A stretch of DNA of 64,000 nucleotides, taken from contig NZ_PXYI01000004.1 of assembly GCF_003012735.1 (NCBI RefSeq), positions 186,001-250,000 of the forward strand, read 5' to 3'. Below, in pieces: positions 50,784-60,450 of the stretch. The position numbers and the translations under genes are program-made. Positions within the stretch are counted from its first letter, which is position 1. Each line of letters begins with the position of its first letter. Below the pieces are notes generated by a model. The model did not search any database. It was not told the DNA's origin and saw only the letters and a program-made list of their open reading frames with translations. This DNA is from Allosphingosinicella deserti (GTDB taxonomy: Bacteria; Pseudomonadota; Alphaproteobacteria; Sphingomonadales; Sphingomonadaceae).

Positions 50784-53159
50784 ATGGCTAAGAACCGGCA
50801 GCACGGCCTCCCCAGCCGGGAGCAGATCCTCGATTTCATCGCGACCAGCGACCAGCCTGCGGGCAAGCGCGAGCTCGCGCGGGCGTTCGGCCTCTCGGGC
50901 GCGGACAAGCAGGCGCTGAAGATATTGCTGCGCGACATGGCCGACGAAGGGCTGATCGAGGGCTCGCCCGGCCGCGCCTTCCACCAGGCCGGCGGAATTC
51001 CAAAGGTCACCGTGCTCCGGGTCAAGGACGTCGACGACAACGGCCAGATCTGGGCGGTGCCGGAGCGCTGGGAATCGGAGGCGCCGGTGCCGGCGATCCG
51101 GGTGCTGGAGCGCGGCGGCCGGGGCTCGGCGCTCGGCATCGGCGACCGAATCCTTGCCCGCACCGAGCAGCGCGGCAACGGCTATGCCGCGCATCCGATG
51201 AAAAAGCTCGCCAAGGGCGAGGATCTCGTGCTCGGCGTCGTTCACCTGGAGGGCGACCGCTACTGGCTGCGCCCGGTCGAGAAGAAGGAGCGGCGCGAGC
51301 TGCCGATCTCGGAACTCGGCGAGGCGCAGCCCGGCGATCTCGTGCTGGCCGAGCGGACGGGACGGCCGCCGCGGATCAGCGCGCGGGTCTCGGATATTCT
51401 CGGCGATCCGTTCGCGCCGCGCAGCTTCAGCCTGATCGCGATCCACAAGCACGGCATCCCGCATGAGTTTCCGGATCGGGTGATCGAGGAAGCGGAGCGG
51501 ATGGCGGGGCTGCCTCTGGGTGACCGCGAAGACCTCACCCACATTCCGATCGTCGCGATCGATCCGGCGGATGCGCGGGACCATGACGATGCCGTGTGGG
51601 CGGCGCCGGACGACGAGCCCGGCAACGAGGGCGGCTGGAAGGCGATCGTCGCGATCGCCGACGTCAGTTTCTACGTGCGGCCGGGATCGGCGCTCGACAA
51701 GGAAGCGCGGAAGCGCGGCAACAGCGTCTATTTCCCGGACCGGGTGGTGCCGATGCTGCCCGAGACCCTGTCGGCGCACGTCTGCTCGCTGAAGGAAGGG
51801 GAGGACCGGGCGAGCCTGGTCTGCCACCTGCGGATTTCGAAAGCGGGCGAGATCAAATCGTGGCGCTTTGCCCGGGCGCGGGTGCGGATCGCGGCCAACA
51901 TCGCCTATGAGGATGCGCAGGCGGCGATCGATCTGGCCGAGGGCAAAGGCAATGCTGCTGCGGAAGAGCCGCCCGTCGAAGTCGCGTCCTCGCCATGCTC
52001 GATGCCGGAGATTGCCGACCAACCGCCGGTCGCGCGCGAACTGGTCGAGTCGACCCTGAAGCCGCTGTGGGCGTGCTGGCGGGCGATGTACAAGGCGCGG
52101 GAGAAAAGGGCGCCGCTCGATCTCGATCTGCCCGAGCGGCGGGTGGTGCTCGACGAGAAGGGGCGAATCCTGTCGGTGGCGCCGCGCGAGCGGCTCGATG
52201 CCCACAAATTGATCGAGGATTACATGATCGCGGCCAATGTCGCGGCGGCCAAGGCGCTGGAGGCCAAGAAGGCGCCGGTCATGTACCGCGACCACGAGCC
52301 GCCGAGCCGCGAGAAGCTGGTCGCGCTCAAGGATTATCTGAAGACGTTCGAGATCGAGTTCGCGCTCGGGCAGGTGATCAAGCCGTCCACCTTCAACCAC
52401 ATCATCGAACGGGTCGGCGAGGCCGACTTCAAGCCGCAAGTGATGGAGCAGATCCTGCGCACCCAGACCCAGGCTTATTACGGCCCGGAAAATCACGGCC
52501 ATTTCGGGCTCGCGCTCGGGTCCTACGCGCATTTCACCAGCCCGATCCGGCGCTATGCCGATCTCATCGTCCACCGCTCGCTGGTCCGTGCCTACGGGCT
52601 TGGGCCCGATGTGCGCGAGACCGGGCTGACCGATTCCGATCTGGAGGCGATGGACGTCACCGGCGAGCTGATCTCGCAACTCGAGCGGCGGGCGATGGAG
52701 GCGGAGCGCGAGACGCTCGACCGCTATGTCGCCGCCTATCTGTCGGAGCGGGTCGGCGATCTCGTCGACTGCCGGATCACCGGGGTGCAGCCGTTCGGCT
52801 TCTTCGCGACGGTCGAGGGGCTCGGCGGCGACGGGCTGGTGCCGGTGTCGACGCTCGGCAGCGAATATTTCCGCTATGACGAAGCGAGCCAGACGCTGGT
52901 CGGCGAGGCCAGTCAGCAGAGCTTCGCGTCGGGGCAAAGGCTGAAGCTGCGGCTGGTCGAGGCGAATCCCGTCTCGGGCGGACTGCGCTTCGAGCTGCCG
53001 CAGGGCGGGGGCGGTCAGGCCGAGCGCCGCGGCGGCAACGGCAAGCGCACGATCCGCCGCGACGGCAAGCGCGGCAAGGACGATGCCGGCGGCAAGGGAG
53101 GCGGCAGGGCGCAGGGCAAGCGTGGCCGGCCGGGCAATATCCGCCACCACGGGCGCTGA
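50784..53159 (+). CDS. rnr: ribonuclease R
   Basis: 791 aa 3'-5' exoribonuclease degrading structured RNA. Order: N-terminal helix-turn-helix domain (REQILDFIATSDQPAGKREL), cold-shock OB domains, the catalytic RNB domain with IDPADARDHDDAV (acidic Mg2+ site) near residue 255, and FTSPIRRYADLIVHR later, then a C-terminal S1 domain (CRITGVQPFGFFATVEGLGG). Ends in a lysine/arginine/glycine tail. ATG at 50784 is 27 bp after the peptidase stop, with only a weak site. Confidence 0.96.
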   Translation: MAKNRQHGLPSREQILDFIATSDQPAGKRELARAFGLSGADKQALKILLRDMADEGLIEGSPGRAFHQAGGIPKVTVLRVKDVDDNGQIWAVPERWESEAPVPAIRVLERGGRGSALGIGDRILARTEQRGNGYAAHPMKKLAKGEDLVLGVVHLEGDRYWLRPVEKKERRELPISELGEAQPGDLVLAERTGRPPRISARVSDILGDPFAPRSFSLIAIHKHGIPHEFPDRVIEEAERMAGLPLGDREDLTHIPIVAIDPADARDHDDAVWAAPDDEPGNEGGWKAIVAIADVSFYVRPGSALDKEARKRGNSVYFPDRVVPMLPETLSAHVCSLKEGEDRASLVCHLRISKAGEIKSWRFARARVRIAANIAYEDAQAAIDLAEGKGNAAAEEPPVEVASSPCSMPEIADQPPVARELVESTLKPLWACWRAMYKAREKRAPLDLDLPERRVVLDEKGRILSVAPRERLDAHKLIEDYMIAANVAAAKALEAKKAPVMYRDHEPPSREKLVALKDYLKTFEIEFALGQVIKPSTFNHIIERVGEADFKPQVMEQILRTQTQAYYGPENHGHFGLALGSYAHFTSPIRRYADLIVHRSLVRAYGLGPDVRETGLTDSDLEAMDVTGELISQLERRAMEAERETLDRYVAAYLSERVGDLVDCRITGVQPFGFFATVEGLGGDGLVPVSTLGSEYFRYDEASQTLVGEASQQSFASGQRLKLRLVEANPVSGGLRFELPQGGGGQAERRGGNGKRTIRRDGKRGKDDAGGKGGGRAQGKRGRPGNIRHHGR

Positions 53160-53310
53160 TCCGTCGCGGCTGGCGCGCGACCTGAAGTGCAGCTTTCGTC
53201 GACGAACGGCAGGAAGATCGACGAATGCGCGGGCGGATTCTGCCGGCGGGCGGGTGTCCGCAGGCATGCCGCAGTAGAAAGACATGGCCAAGTCTAGAGG
53301 AGTGATGGCC

Positions 53311-53535
53311 ATGAAACGGGATGTACTGATTGCTTCGTTCGCCGCTTTTTCGCTGATCGCCGCGGCCGCGCCGGCCTCCGCCAAGGCGCAGGACAGCGAG
53401 CAGGGCACCGGCAGCGCCGCGAAGACCGAGAAGAAGATCTGCAAGACCTTCCAGAACACCGCCAGCCGCATGAAGGCGACCCGGCTTTGCCTGACCAAGG
53501 CGGAGTGGAAGAAGTTCGACGAGACGCAGCGCTAA
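53311..53535 (+). CDS. small exported protein
   Basis: 74 aa. Signal peptide MKRDVLIASFAAFSLIAAAA; the mature part has a paired Cys (KKICKTF and TRLCLTKAEW) probably forming a disulphide. Start at the ATG 53311, with AGAGGAG eight bases upstream; the ATG at 53305 is too close to it. Similar small secreted proteins are common in sphingomonads, function unknown. Confidence 0.78.
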   Translation: MKRDVLIASFAAFSLIAAAAPASAKAQDSEQGTGSAAKTEKKICKTFQNTASRMKATRLCLTKAEWKKFDETQR

Positions 53536-53640
53536 GGCTTCGGGGGGGACGGGGTCGACCGCCGTCGGCAGGGTTCGCTCGCAGGAGCGGACCCTGCTCC
53601 TGTGGATCCTCACCGGAACGGAGAGGATCTAAAATGCCCC

Positions 53641-54194
<554 letters not shown>

Positions 54195-54195
<1 letters not shown>

Positions 54196-54617
54196 CAGCC
54201 GCGGCTCCCCGCCAGCAGGCGGCCGCCGCAGCCTTCGAGCATCCGCCCGCTCAGGGTCACGCGGACACTGTCCTCGAAATGCCGTCCGCCGGCTTCGCAG
54301 GGCCGGGCGGCCTTGCGCGATTCGATGCTGATCACTTCGGTTCCTTCACCGGATTGCCAGATGGTTGCGCCACTGTCGGTGCGCGGGAGCACGCGGGGAT
54401 AAGCGTGGCTGGTGAGCTTGCCGCCCTTGCCCGCGGTCCCGCCTGGCGCGCCGAGGGCAAGGACGATGCGGTCGTCGCCGATCGTCACCATCCAGAAGGG
54501 TTGGTCGCCGAGGGCGGCGTAAGCGACGTTCGTCACCGGTGCGAAGGGCGGCGGATCCTGGGCGCAGCCGGCCAGCGATGCCAGCATGGCGGCGGGGAGA
54601 AGCAGGCGCTTGGTCAT
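54195..54617 (-). CDS. putative lipoprotein (COG3650-like)
   Basis: 140 aa. Lipobox in [13 protein letters not shown] (Leu-Ala-Gly-Cys), so the mature protein is membrane-anchored. The remaining beta-rich domain ([20 protein letters not shown]; a C-terminal CGGRL) resembles the small COG3650/MliC-type proteins, some of which inhibit lysozyme; that is only a hint, but it is notable beside a GH25 lysozyme gene. The ATG overlaps the GH25 stop (ATGA). Confidence 0.76.
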
Positions 54618-55354
54618 GCGGGCGACCTTCGCCTGTCCCGCGGCCCGGAGCAAGCCTCCCGCCGGGCCAGGAAATCGCAATCTGCGGCGACGACGTTCCA
54701 ATCGACCCGGCCGCTGATGCCGCGCAGCCGGCGGAAGTTCGATGCCTGCCAGAGCGTCCACGGCCGCGCGCCGTAGGCCGGCGCGGTGACCAGGCTGCGC
54801 AGCCAGAGCGGGCGGTCGATCGCGGCGCTGACCGCATAGGCTGCCTCGAACTCCCTGGTGAGGTAGAGGATGGCGTGTCTGCCGGCATGCGCTTCGACCC
54901 GGGCGAGGAATGCGTTCAGCTCCTTGAGCAGGGCGTCGCGGCCCGGGCGGGCGGCGCAATTCCCGCCGAATTCGAGGTCGACCACCGGCGGCAGCAGGCG
55001 GCGGTTGCGCGGCACCGCGGCTATGAAGTTCGCCGCCTGCTCGGCGCCCGAGCGGCACAAGGTGAAGAAATGATAGGCGCCGCGCGGGATACCGGCTGCG
55101 GCACTGGCCTTGAGGTTCGCGGCGAACAGTCGGTCGCGATGATCCGCGCCTTCGGTCGCCTTGATGTAGGCGAAGTCGACGCCCTGGCGCTTGATCCGCT
55201 TCCAGTCGATCGCACCCTGATGGTGCGACACGTCGATGCCCTGGATCGGATAGCCACGGTCCCGCGGATGCCAGGAGGAGGCGTAAAGAAACAGGCCGAG
55301 CGCGAGGAGAATGCCGGTCCCGGCAATCAGCCCGATCAGCCGCGACGCGCTCAC
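54614..55354 (-). CDS. GH25 family lysozyme-like hydrolase
   Basis: 246 aa with an N-terminal membrane anchor (RLIGLIAGTGILLALGLFLY). GH25 catalytic pattern: QGIDVSHHQGAIDW (first Asp), FAYIKATEGAD, PVVDLEFGGNCAA (Asp-x-Glu). Cleaves peptidoglycan or related glycans at the periplasmic face. Start is GTG at 55354, overlapping the UPF0262 stop (GTGA); upstream codons in frame run into that gene and are rejected. Between UPF0262 and the lipoprotein in the operon. Confidence 0.88.
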   Translation of the reverse strand: MSASRLIGLIAGTGILLALGLFLYASSWHPRDRGYPIQGIDVSHHQGAIDWKRIKRQGVDFAYIKATEGADHRDRLFAANLKASAAAGIPRGAYHFFTLCRSGAEQAANFIAAVPRNRRLLPPVVDLEFGGNCAARPGRDALLKELNAFLARVEAHAGRHAILYLTREFEAAYAVSAAIDRPLWLRSLVTAPAYGARPWTLWQASNFRRLRGISGRVDWNVVAADCDFLARREACSGPRDRRRSPA

Positions 55355-55815
55355 TTGATGTGGAGGACGCAGATCAGGGTGAACAGGCGGCGGGCGGTGT
55401 CGAAATCCATGTCGATCTTGTCCTTGAGGCAATCCTGAAGGAGCTCCGCCGCCTCGTTGTGAATGGCGCGGCGGGCCATGTCGATCGTCTCGATGCCCTT
55501 GGCCGAATCGGAGCGCACCGCTTTGAAATAGCTTTCGCAGATCGCGAAATAGTCTCGAATCGGGCGCTTGAAGCGGGCGAGGCCGAGGCGGATCGTGTCG
55601 AGCGGCGCGCCGTCCTCGCTCTTGAGATCAATGGCGAGGCGAGTCTCCTCGATCCGCAGCAGGATCCGGAACGGTCCCTCGAGCCCCGCGGGCTGAAAGC
55701 GGTTGGCCTCGAGCAGGTCGAAGATCGCGATCTGGCGCTCGCGCTCGATATCGTCGCTGCGACGGATGATCGTGCGCTCGTCCAGTTCGATATCGATGAT
55801 CCGCGGATCGGCCAT
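55351..55815 (-). CDS. UPF0262 family protein
   Basis: 154 aa. The alphaproteobacterial UPF0262 family is seen in IDIELDERTIIRRSDDIERE, RQIAIFDLLEANRF and RFKRPIRDYFAICESYFKA; function unknown. First gene of the overlapping operon with GH25, lipoprotein and dcd; divergent from dnaB with a DnaA box between. AGGG stands four bases before the ATG. Confidence 0.93.
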   Translation of the reverse strand: MADPRIIDIELDERTIIRRSDDIERERQIAIFDLLEANRFQPAGLEGPFRILLRIEETRLAIDLKSEDGAPLDTIRLGLARFKRPIRDYFAICESYFKAVRSDSAKGIETIDMARRAIHNEAAELLQDCLKDKIDMDFDTARRLFTLICVLHIK

Positions 55816-55842
55816 GCGCCCTGTTAACGGGAGGAGTGGCGC

Positions 55843-55851
55843 TTATCCACA
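55843..55851. promoter_or_regulatory. consensus DnaA box upstream of dnaB
   Basis: TTATCCACA, the full consensus DnaA box, in the 93-bp UPF0262/dnaB gap, followed 4 bases later by the weaker TTCCACAGA. Suggests DnaA control of the replicative helicase gene or its neighbours. Confidence 0.72.
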
Positions 55852-55908
55852 ACACTTCCACAGACTTGCTGGCTTGAGCCCGGGCACGGAAAGGAGGAGA
55901 GGGGAGGC

Positions 55909-57432
55909 ATGGCAGACAACATCATCAGGCTCGCGGATACGCCCGCACCGGAAGCAACGACTCTCCCGCACAATATCGAGGCGGAGGCGGCGCTGCTCGG
56001 CGCGCTCATGATCGACAACCGCCTCGCCGAAGACATCCAGATGAAGCTTCGGCCGGACCATTTCTACGAGCCGCTCCACGCCCGGATCTACGAGCAGATC
56101 CTGAAGCTGATCGATCGCAACATGATCGCATCGCCGGTGACCCTGCGGCCGCTGTTCGAGGCGGACCAGGAAATGAAGGAGCTCGGCGGGCCCTCCTATC
56201 TCGCCCAGCTCACCGGCAGCGGCGCGGCGATCATCGGCGCACGCGATTTCGCCGAGCAGATCTACGAGCTGGCGCTGCTGCGCGCGCTGATCGGAGTCGG
56301 CCGCGAGATGGTCGAGAATGCGCTCGACACCAGCGAGGACGTCGACCCCAAGGGACAGATCGAGCAGGCCGAATCGGCTTTGTACCGGGTCGCCGAGGAG
56401 GGCGGCAACGAGGGGCAGGTGAAGAGCTTCGCCGAGGCGACCCGGCTTGCCGTCCAGCTCGCCGAGAAGGCGCTCAATACCGGCGGCGGCCTGTCCGGGG
56501 TCACCACCGGTCTCGACAGCTTCAATGCGCGCACCGGCGGCATGCATCACAGCGATCTCATCATCCTCGCCGGACGTCCCGGCATGGGCAAGACCTCGCT
56601 CGCCACCAACATCGCGTTCAACGCCGCCCGCCGCTACGTCCAGGACATGGAGGACGGGATCGAACCGGCCAAATCGGTCGGCGCGCCGGTCGCCTTCTTC
56701 AGCCTCGAAATGTCGGCAGACCAGCTGGCGACACGTATCCTTGCGGAAAATTCCGGGATCAGCGGCGAGAGCCTGCGCATGGGCAAGATCAGCCAGCAGG
56801 ATTTCCGAAGCCTCGCCCGCGCCGCCGCCGAGCTCGAGAGCCTGCCGCTCTACATCGACGACACGCCCGGCCTCACCATCGCCGCTCTGCGCACCCGCGC
56901 CCGCCGGTTGAAGCGGCAGCGCAATATCGGCTTCATCGTCGTCGACTATCTTCAGCTGCTCACCGGATCGGGCAAATCATCCGACGGCAATCGAGTGCAG
57001 GAGATTTCGGAAATCTCGCGCGGCCTCAAGACCCTGGCCAAGGAATTGAACGTTCCGGTGATGGCGCTGTCGCAGCTCAGCCGCCAGGTGGAAAGCCGCG
57101 AGAACAAGCGCCCGCAGCTTTCGGATCTTCGCGAATCCGGATCGATCGAGCAGGACGCCGACATCGTGCTGTTCGTCTATCGCGAGGAATATTACGTCAA
57201 TTTCACCAAGCCCAAGGAAGCCTCGGCGGCCGCCGGCGACGATGCCAATTCGGTCGCCGCGTTCGAGGAATGGCAGCGGGCGATGGAGGAAGTCCATGGC
57301 CGCGCCGAAGTGATCATCGCCAAACAGCGCCACGGCGCCACCGGCACCGTCACCCTGAAGTTCGAAGCCAAGATCACCCGCTTCTCCGACCTCGTCGACG
57401 AGCGCTACATGCCCGAGATGCGGGGCGAATAA
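55909..57432 (+). CDS. dnaB: replicative DNA helicase
   Basis: 507 aa, hexameric helicase of the replisome. N-terminal primase-interaction domain (HNIEAEAALLGALMIDNRLA). RecA-like motor: Walker A GRPGMGKTSLATNIA (about 222-236), FFSLEMSADQLATRIL, Walker B IGFIVVDYLQLLTG, and the QLSRQVESRENKRPQLSDLR segment. Complete and typical. A strong GGAGGAGAGGGGAGG precedes the ATG. Convergent with astD. Confidence 0.97.
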   Translation: MADNIIRLADTPAPEATTLPHNIEAEAALLGALMIDNRLAEDIQMKLRPDHFYEPLHARIYEQILKLIDRNMIASPVTLRPLFEADQEMKELGGPSYLAQLTGSGAAIIGARDFAEQIYELALLRALIGVGREMVENALDTSEDVDPKGQIEQAESALYRVAEEGGNEGQVKSFAEATRLAVQLAEKALNTGGGLSGVTTGLDSFNARTGGMHHSDLIILAGRPGMGKTSLATNIAFNAARRYVQDMEDGIEPAKSVGAPVAFFSLEMSADQLATRILAENSGISGESLRMGKISQQDFRSLARAAAELESLPLYIDDTPGLTIAALRTRARRLKRQRNIGFIVVDYLQLLTGSGKSSDGNRVQEISEISRGLKTLAKELNVPVMALSQLSRQVESRENKRPQLSDLRESGSIEQDADIVLFVYREEYYVNFTKPKEASAAAGDDANSVAAFEEWQRAMEEVHGRAEVIIAKQRHGATGTVTLKFEAKITRFSDLVDERYMPEMRGE

Positions 57433-57511
57433 GGTTCGGCGGGGGGCGCCCCTCGGCTCCGCGCAGGCGTGGGCCGAGGGGCGTTCAGGAAATCTCCCCG
57501 AGCGTGAAGAT

Positions 57512-57531
57512 CCTCCCCGCGAGCGGGGAGG
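57512..57531. terminator. 9-bp palindrome between dnaB and astD
   Basis: CCTCCCCGC-GA-GCGGGGAGG, a perfect stem with a two-base loop, about 80 bp after dnaB and eight bases from the astD stop. The same CCTCCCC/GGGGAGG core as family B, so it may be a solo fragment serving both transcripts as an end structure. Confidence 0.55.
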
Positions 57532-57538
57532 AACTTCT

Positions 57539-58972
57539 TCAGCCTTCGAGCTCGTTGGCGGCGCGGGGATCGCGCAGGCCGACGCCGATGGCCGCGCGGG
57601 CCTGTTCGGCTTCCGAGCTGGTCACCGGATAGGCGCAATAATCGGCGGCATAATAAGCGCTCGGGCGGTGGTTGCCGGAATTGCCGATCCCCCCGAACGG
57701 GGCGTTGGAGGGGGCGCCGTTGGTCGGCTTGTTCCAGTTGATCACGCCGGCGCGGCTGTTCGCCCAGAAGCGGTCGTAAAGCTCGGGGCTGCCGCCGACC
57801 AAAGCGGCGGCAAGGCCGTAGCGGGTGGCATTGGCCTCGGCGAGCGCGGAGTCGAAATCGGGCACGCGGATGACCTGGAGCACCGGCCCGAACAATTCGG
57901 CATCGGGCCGGTCGCGGACCTCGGTGACGTCGATGATCGCCGGCGTGAGGAACGGGCGGTCGTCGGCGGAGCGTTCGAGATGCTTGATCGGCCGACCGCC
58001 GCGGGTGAGCAGGGAAAGGAAACCTTCCTGGAGATGGTCGGCCGCGTCCCTGTCGATCACCGGGCCCATGAACGGCGCCGGATTGGCATGGGGATGGTCG
58101 ACGATCAGCCGGTCGGCGAGCTTGACGATGGTATCGAGCAGTTCCTGATGCTGACCGTCGCGGACGATCAGCCGGCGCGCCGCGGTGCAGCGCTGGCCGG
58201 CGCTCAAGAAGGCGGACTGGACCGCGATGATCGCTGCGGCGTGGATGTCGGGCGCGTCCCAGATCACCAGCGGATTGTTGCCGCCCATTTCCAGCGCCAG
58301 GATCTTGGACGGCGTGTCCGCGAACTGGCGGTGGAGGGCAAGGCCGGCGCGGGCCGAGCCGGTGAACAGCAGGCCGTCGAGCCCGGGATGGGCGGCGAGC
58401 GCCTTGCCGACCTCCGGGCCGCCCTGGATGCAGCGCAGCACATCTTCGGGAACGCCTGCCTCGTGGAACAAGGCGACGAGGCGCTCGCCGACCGCCGGTG
58501 TCTTCTCCGACGGCTTGAAAACCACCGCATTGCCGGCGAGCAGGGCCGGGACGATGTGGCCGTTGGGCAGGTGGGCGGGAAAATTGTACGGCCCGAGCAC
58601 GGCAAGCACGCCGTGCGGCTTGTGGCGGACCGCGACGCGGGCCCCGAGGGCGCCTTCCAGCCGCCGCTGCGAGGTGCGTTCGGAATAGGCGCTCACGGAA
58701 ATGTCGACCTTGTTGACGACGGCGTCGACCTCCGTCGCGCTCTCCCACAAAGGCTTGCCGGTCTCCCGCGCGATGAGATCGGCGAACGGCTCCTTCTGGC
58801 CGCGGACGACGTTGGCGAAGCGGCGCATCGTTTCGATGCGGACGGCGAGCGGGCGCGCGGCCCAGCCGGCCCAGGCGGCGCGGGCACGGCCGATCTCCGC
58901 ATCGGGATCGCCGCTTTCTCCGGTCCAGAGATGTTCGCCGGTTGCAGGTTCGGTGGAGTGCAGGCTCGCCAT
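57539..58972 (-). CDS. astD: N-succinylglutamate 5-semialdehyde dehydrogenase
   Basis: 477 aa aldehyde dehydrogenase of the AstD group. The catalytic Cys is in SAGQRCTAARRLIV and the Glu in LALEMGGNNPLVIW; NFPAHLPNGHIVPALLAGNA and VFKPSEKTPAVGE are AstD-like. Oxidises succinylglutamate semialdehyde to succinylglutamate in arginine degradation. No astA, astB or astE is adjacent, so the substrate is by family only. ATG at 58972; further in-frame codons upstream overlap selO. Confidence 0.88.
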   Translation of the reverse strand: MASLHSTEPATGEHLWTGESGDPDAEIGRARAAWAGWAARPLAVRIETMRRFANVVRGQKEPFADLIARETGKPLWESATEVDAVVNKVDISVSAYSERTSQRRLEGALGARVAVRHKPHGVLAVLGPYNFPAHLPNGHIVPALLAGNAVVFKPSEKTPAVGERLVALFHEAGVPEDVLRCIQGGPEVGKALAAHPGLDGLLFTGSARAGLALHRQFADTPSKILALEMGGNNPLVIWDAPDIHAAAIIAVQSAFLSAGQRCTAARRLIVRDGQHQELLDTIVKLADRLIVDHPHANPAPFMGPVIDRDAADHLQEGFLSLLTRGGRPIKHLERSADDRPFLTPAIIDVTEVRDRPDAELFGPVLQVIRVPDFDSALAEANATRYGLAAALVGGSPELYDRFWANSRAGVINWNKPTNGAPSNAPFGGIGNSGNHRPSAYYAADYCAYPVTSSEAEQARAAIGVGLRDPRAANELEG

Positions 58973-59004
58973 GGCGGGTGAAGCACCATTTTTGAAAGAC
59001 TTGG

Positions 59005-60414
59005 TCAAGCGCCGCCGCTGTGCATCGCTTCGCCCATCCGTCTCACTTTGGCGATCTTGGCGTCGAATGCCGACCAGTCGTCGGCCTCGTCGATCCGCCG
59101 CCAGATCGCCTCGACCTCGTCGATGTGCATCGAACAGGGCTCCCGATCCGCCCAATAAGCATGGCGCGTGGCACCGGGCACGGCGTCGTAGAGCCGCATC
59201 AGGCGGATCACCTTCTGGAAGGCTTCGTCCCGATAGGCCTCGTCGGCGGGGGAGGGACCGCGCTTCCATCCGCCGCGCCAATCGAAGAAGAAGCGGTCGA
59301 GCTGGACCGTCTGTTTGGCGAGCGCGCCTTCCAGCGCGAGGAGGAAGTCGCGATCGCGCTCGGGCTCGCTTCGGTGGATGCCGAGACGGGCGAACATCGC
59401 ATCGGCAAGTGCGCTCTGGAAGATCCGCGGGAAGGCATCCAGGGCGGGCGCCAGCGTTTCGATGTCGGCGATCAGGCTGAGGGCCCTGGCGAGCTGGACC
59501 AGGTTCCAATGGATCGCCTCGGGCTGCCGCCCGAACGCATAAAGGCGGGACTGGTCGAAATAGGCGGCGGTGAAATAGCCGTCCCAAGTGGGCGTGAACC
59601 GCCACGGGCCGTAATCGAAACTTTCGGCGGTGATCGCGATATTGTCGCTGTTGAGCACGCCGTGGACGAAACCCGCCGCGACATAGCAGGCGGCCAGCCG
59701 CGCGGCGGCGTCGACCACCCGCTCGAGCAGCCGCAGCGCAGGATCCTCCCCGCCGGCACCGCCGTGATAATGATCGAGGCAGTAGTCGACGAGGAGGCGC
59801 ATCTCGTCCGCCTGCTCGAGGAAGGCGAGCCGCTGGAAGGTGCCGATCCGGATATGGCTGTGCTGCAGGCGCACGAGCACGGACGCGCGGGTCGGCGAGG
59901 GCTCGTCGTTGCGCTCGAGCGCTTCCCCGGTTTCGATCAGCGAGAAGCTCTTCGATGTCTCGACGCCGAGCGCCTCCAGCATCTCGGTCGCGAGCACTTC
60001 GCGCACGCCGCCCTTGAGGGTCAGCCGCCCGTCGCCGAAGCGGCTGTAGGGCGTGGTTCCGGAGCCCTTGGTGCCGAGATCGAGCAGGCGGTCGTCGCCG
60101 TCGCGCAGCTGCGCGAACAGGAAGCCACGGCCGTCGCCGATGTCGGGATTGTACACCCGGAACTGATGGCCGTGATAGCGCAGCGCCAGCGGCTGCTTGA
60201 GGCTGCCCGGAAGCGCCGAGAAGCGCCCGAAATGGCCCGTCCAGCCGGCGGCGTCCAAGACGCCGAGCCCTACCGCTTCGGCCCAGCGCTGGTTGCGGAA
60301 GCGCAGGATGGTCTGCGGGAACAGGGCCGGCTCGACGGGATCGTAGAAGGCATCGCCGAGCGCCAGGATGGTCGTTGCGGGCCTGTAAGAGCTGGGTTGC
60401 GGGCGGCGGGGCAT
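59005..60414 (-). CDS. selO: protein adenylyltransferase SelO (YdiU/UPF0061)
   Basis: 469 aa pseudokinase-fold enzyme that AMPylates proteins in oxidative stress. Signature GSGTTPYSRFGDGRLTLKGG with the nucleotide loop and VREVLATEMLEALGV; the metal Asp/Asn pair is in GVLNSDNIAITAESFDYGP. YRYHGHQFRVYNPDIGDGR-type sequence near the N-terminus is diagnostic. Shares a strand with astD, 32 bp apart, and may be co-transcribed with it. Confidence 0.94.
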   Translation of the reverse strand: MPRRPQPSSYRPATTILALGDAFYDPVEPALFPQTILRFRNQRWAEAVGLGVLDAAGWTGHFGRFSALPGSLKQPLALRYHGHQFRVYNPDIGDGRGFLFAQLRDGDDRLLDLGTKGSGTTPYSRFGDGRLTLKGGVREVLATEMLEALGVETSKSFSLIETGEALERNDEPSPTRASVLVRLQHSHIRIGTFQRLAFLEQADEMRLLVDYCLDHYHGGAGGEDPALRLLERVVDAAARLAACYVAAGFVHGVLNSDNIAITAESFDYGPWRFTPTWDGYFTAAYFDQSRLYAFGRQPEAIHWNLVQLARALSLIADIETLAPALDAFPRIFQSALADAMFARLGIHRSEPERDRDFLLALEGALAKQTVQLDRFFFDWRGGWKRGPSPADEAYRDEAFQKVIRLMRLYDAVPGATRHAYWADREPCSMHIDEVEAIWRRIDEADDWSAFDAKIAKVRRMGEAMHSGGA

Positions 60415-60450
60415 CAGTGAATATGAGGGCCTGTGACAGAAAGGGAGAGC

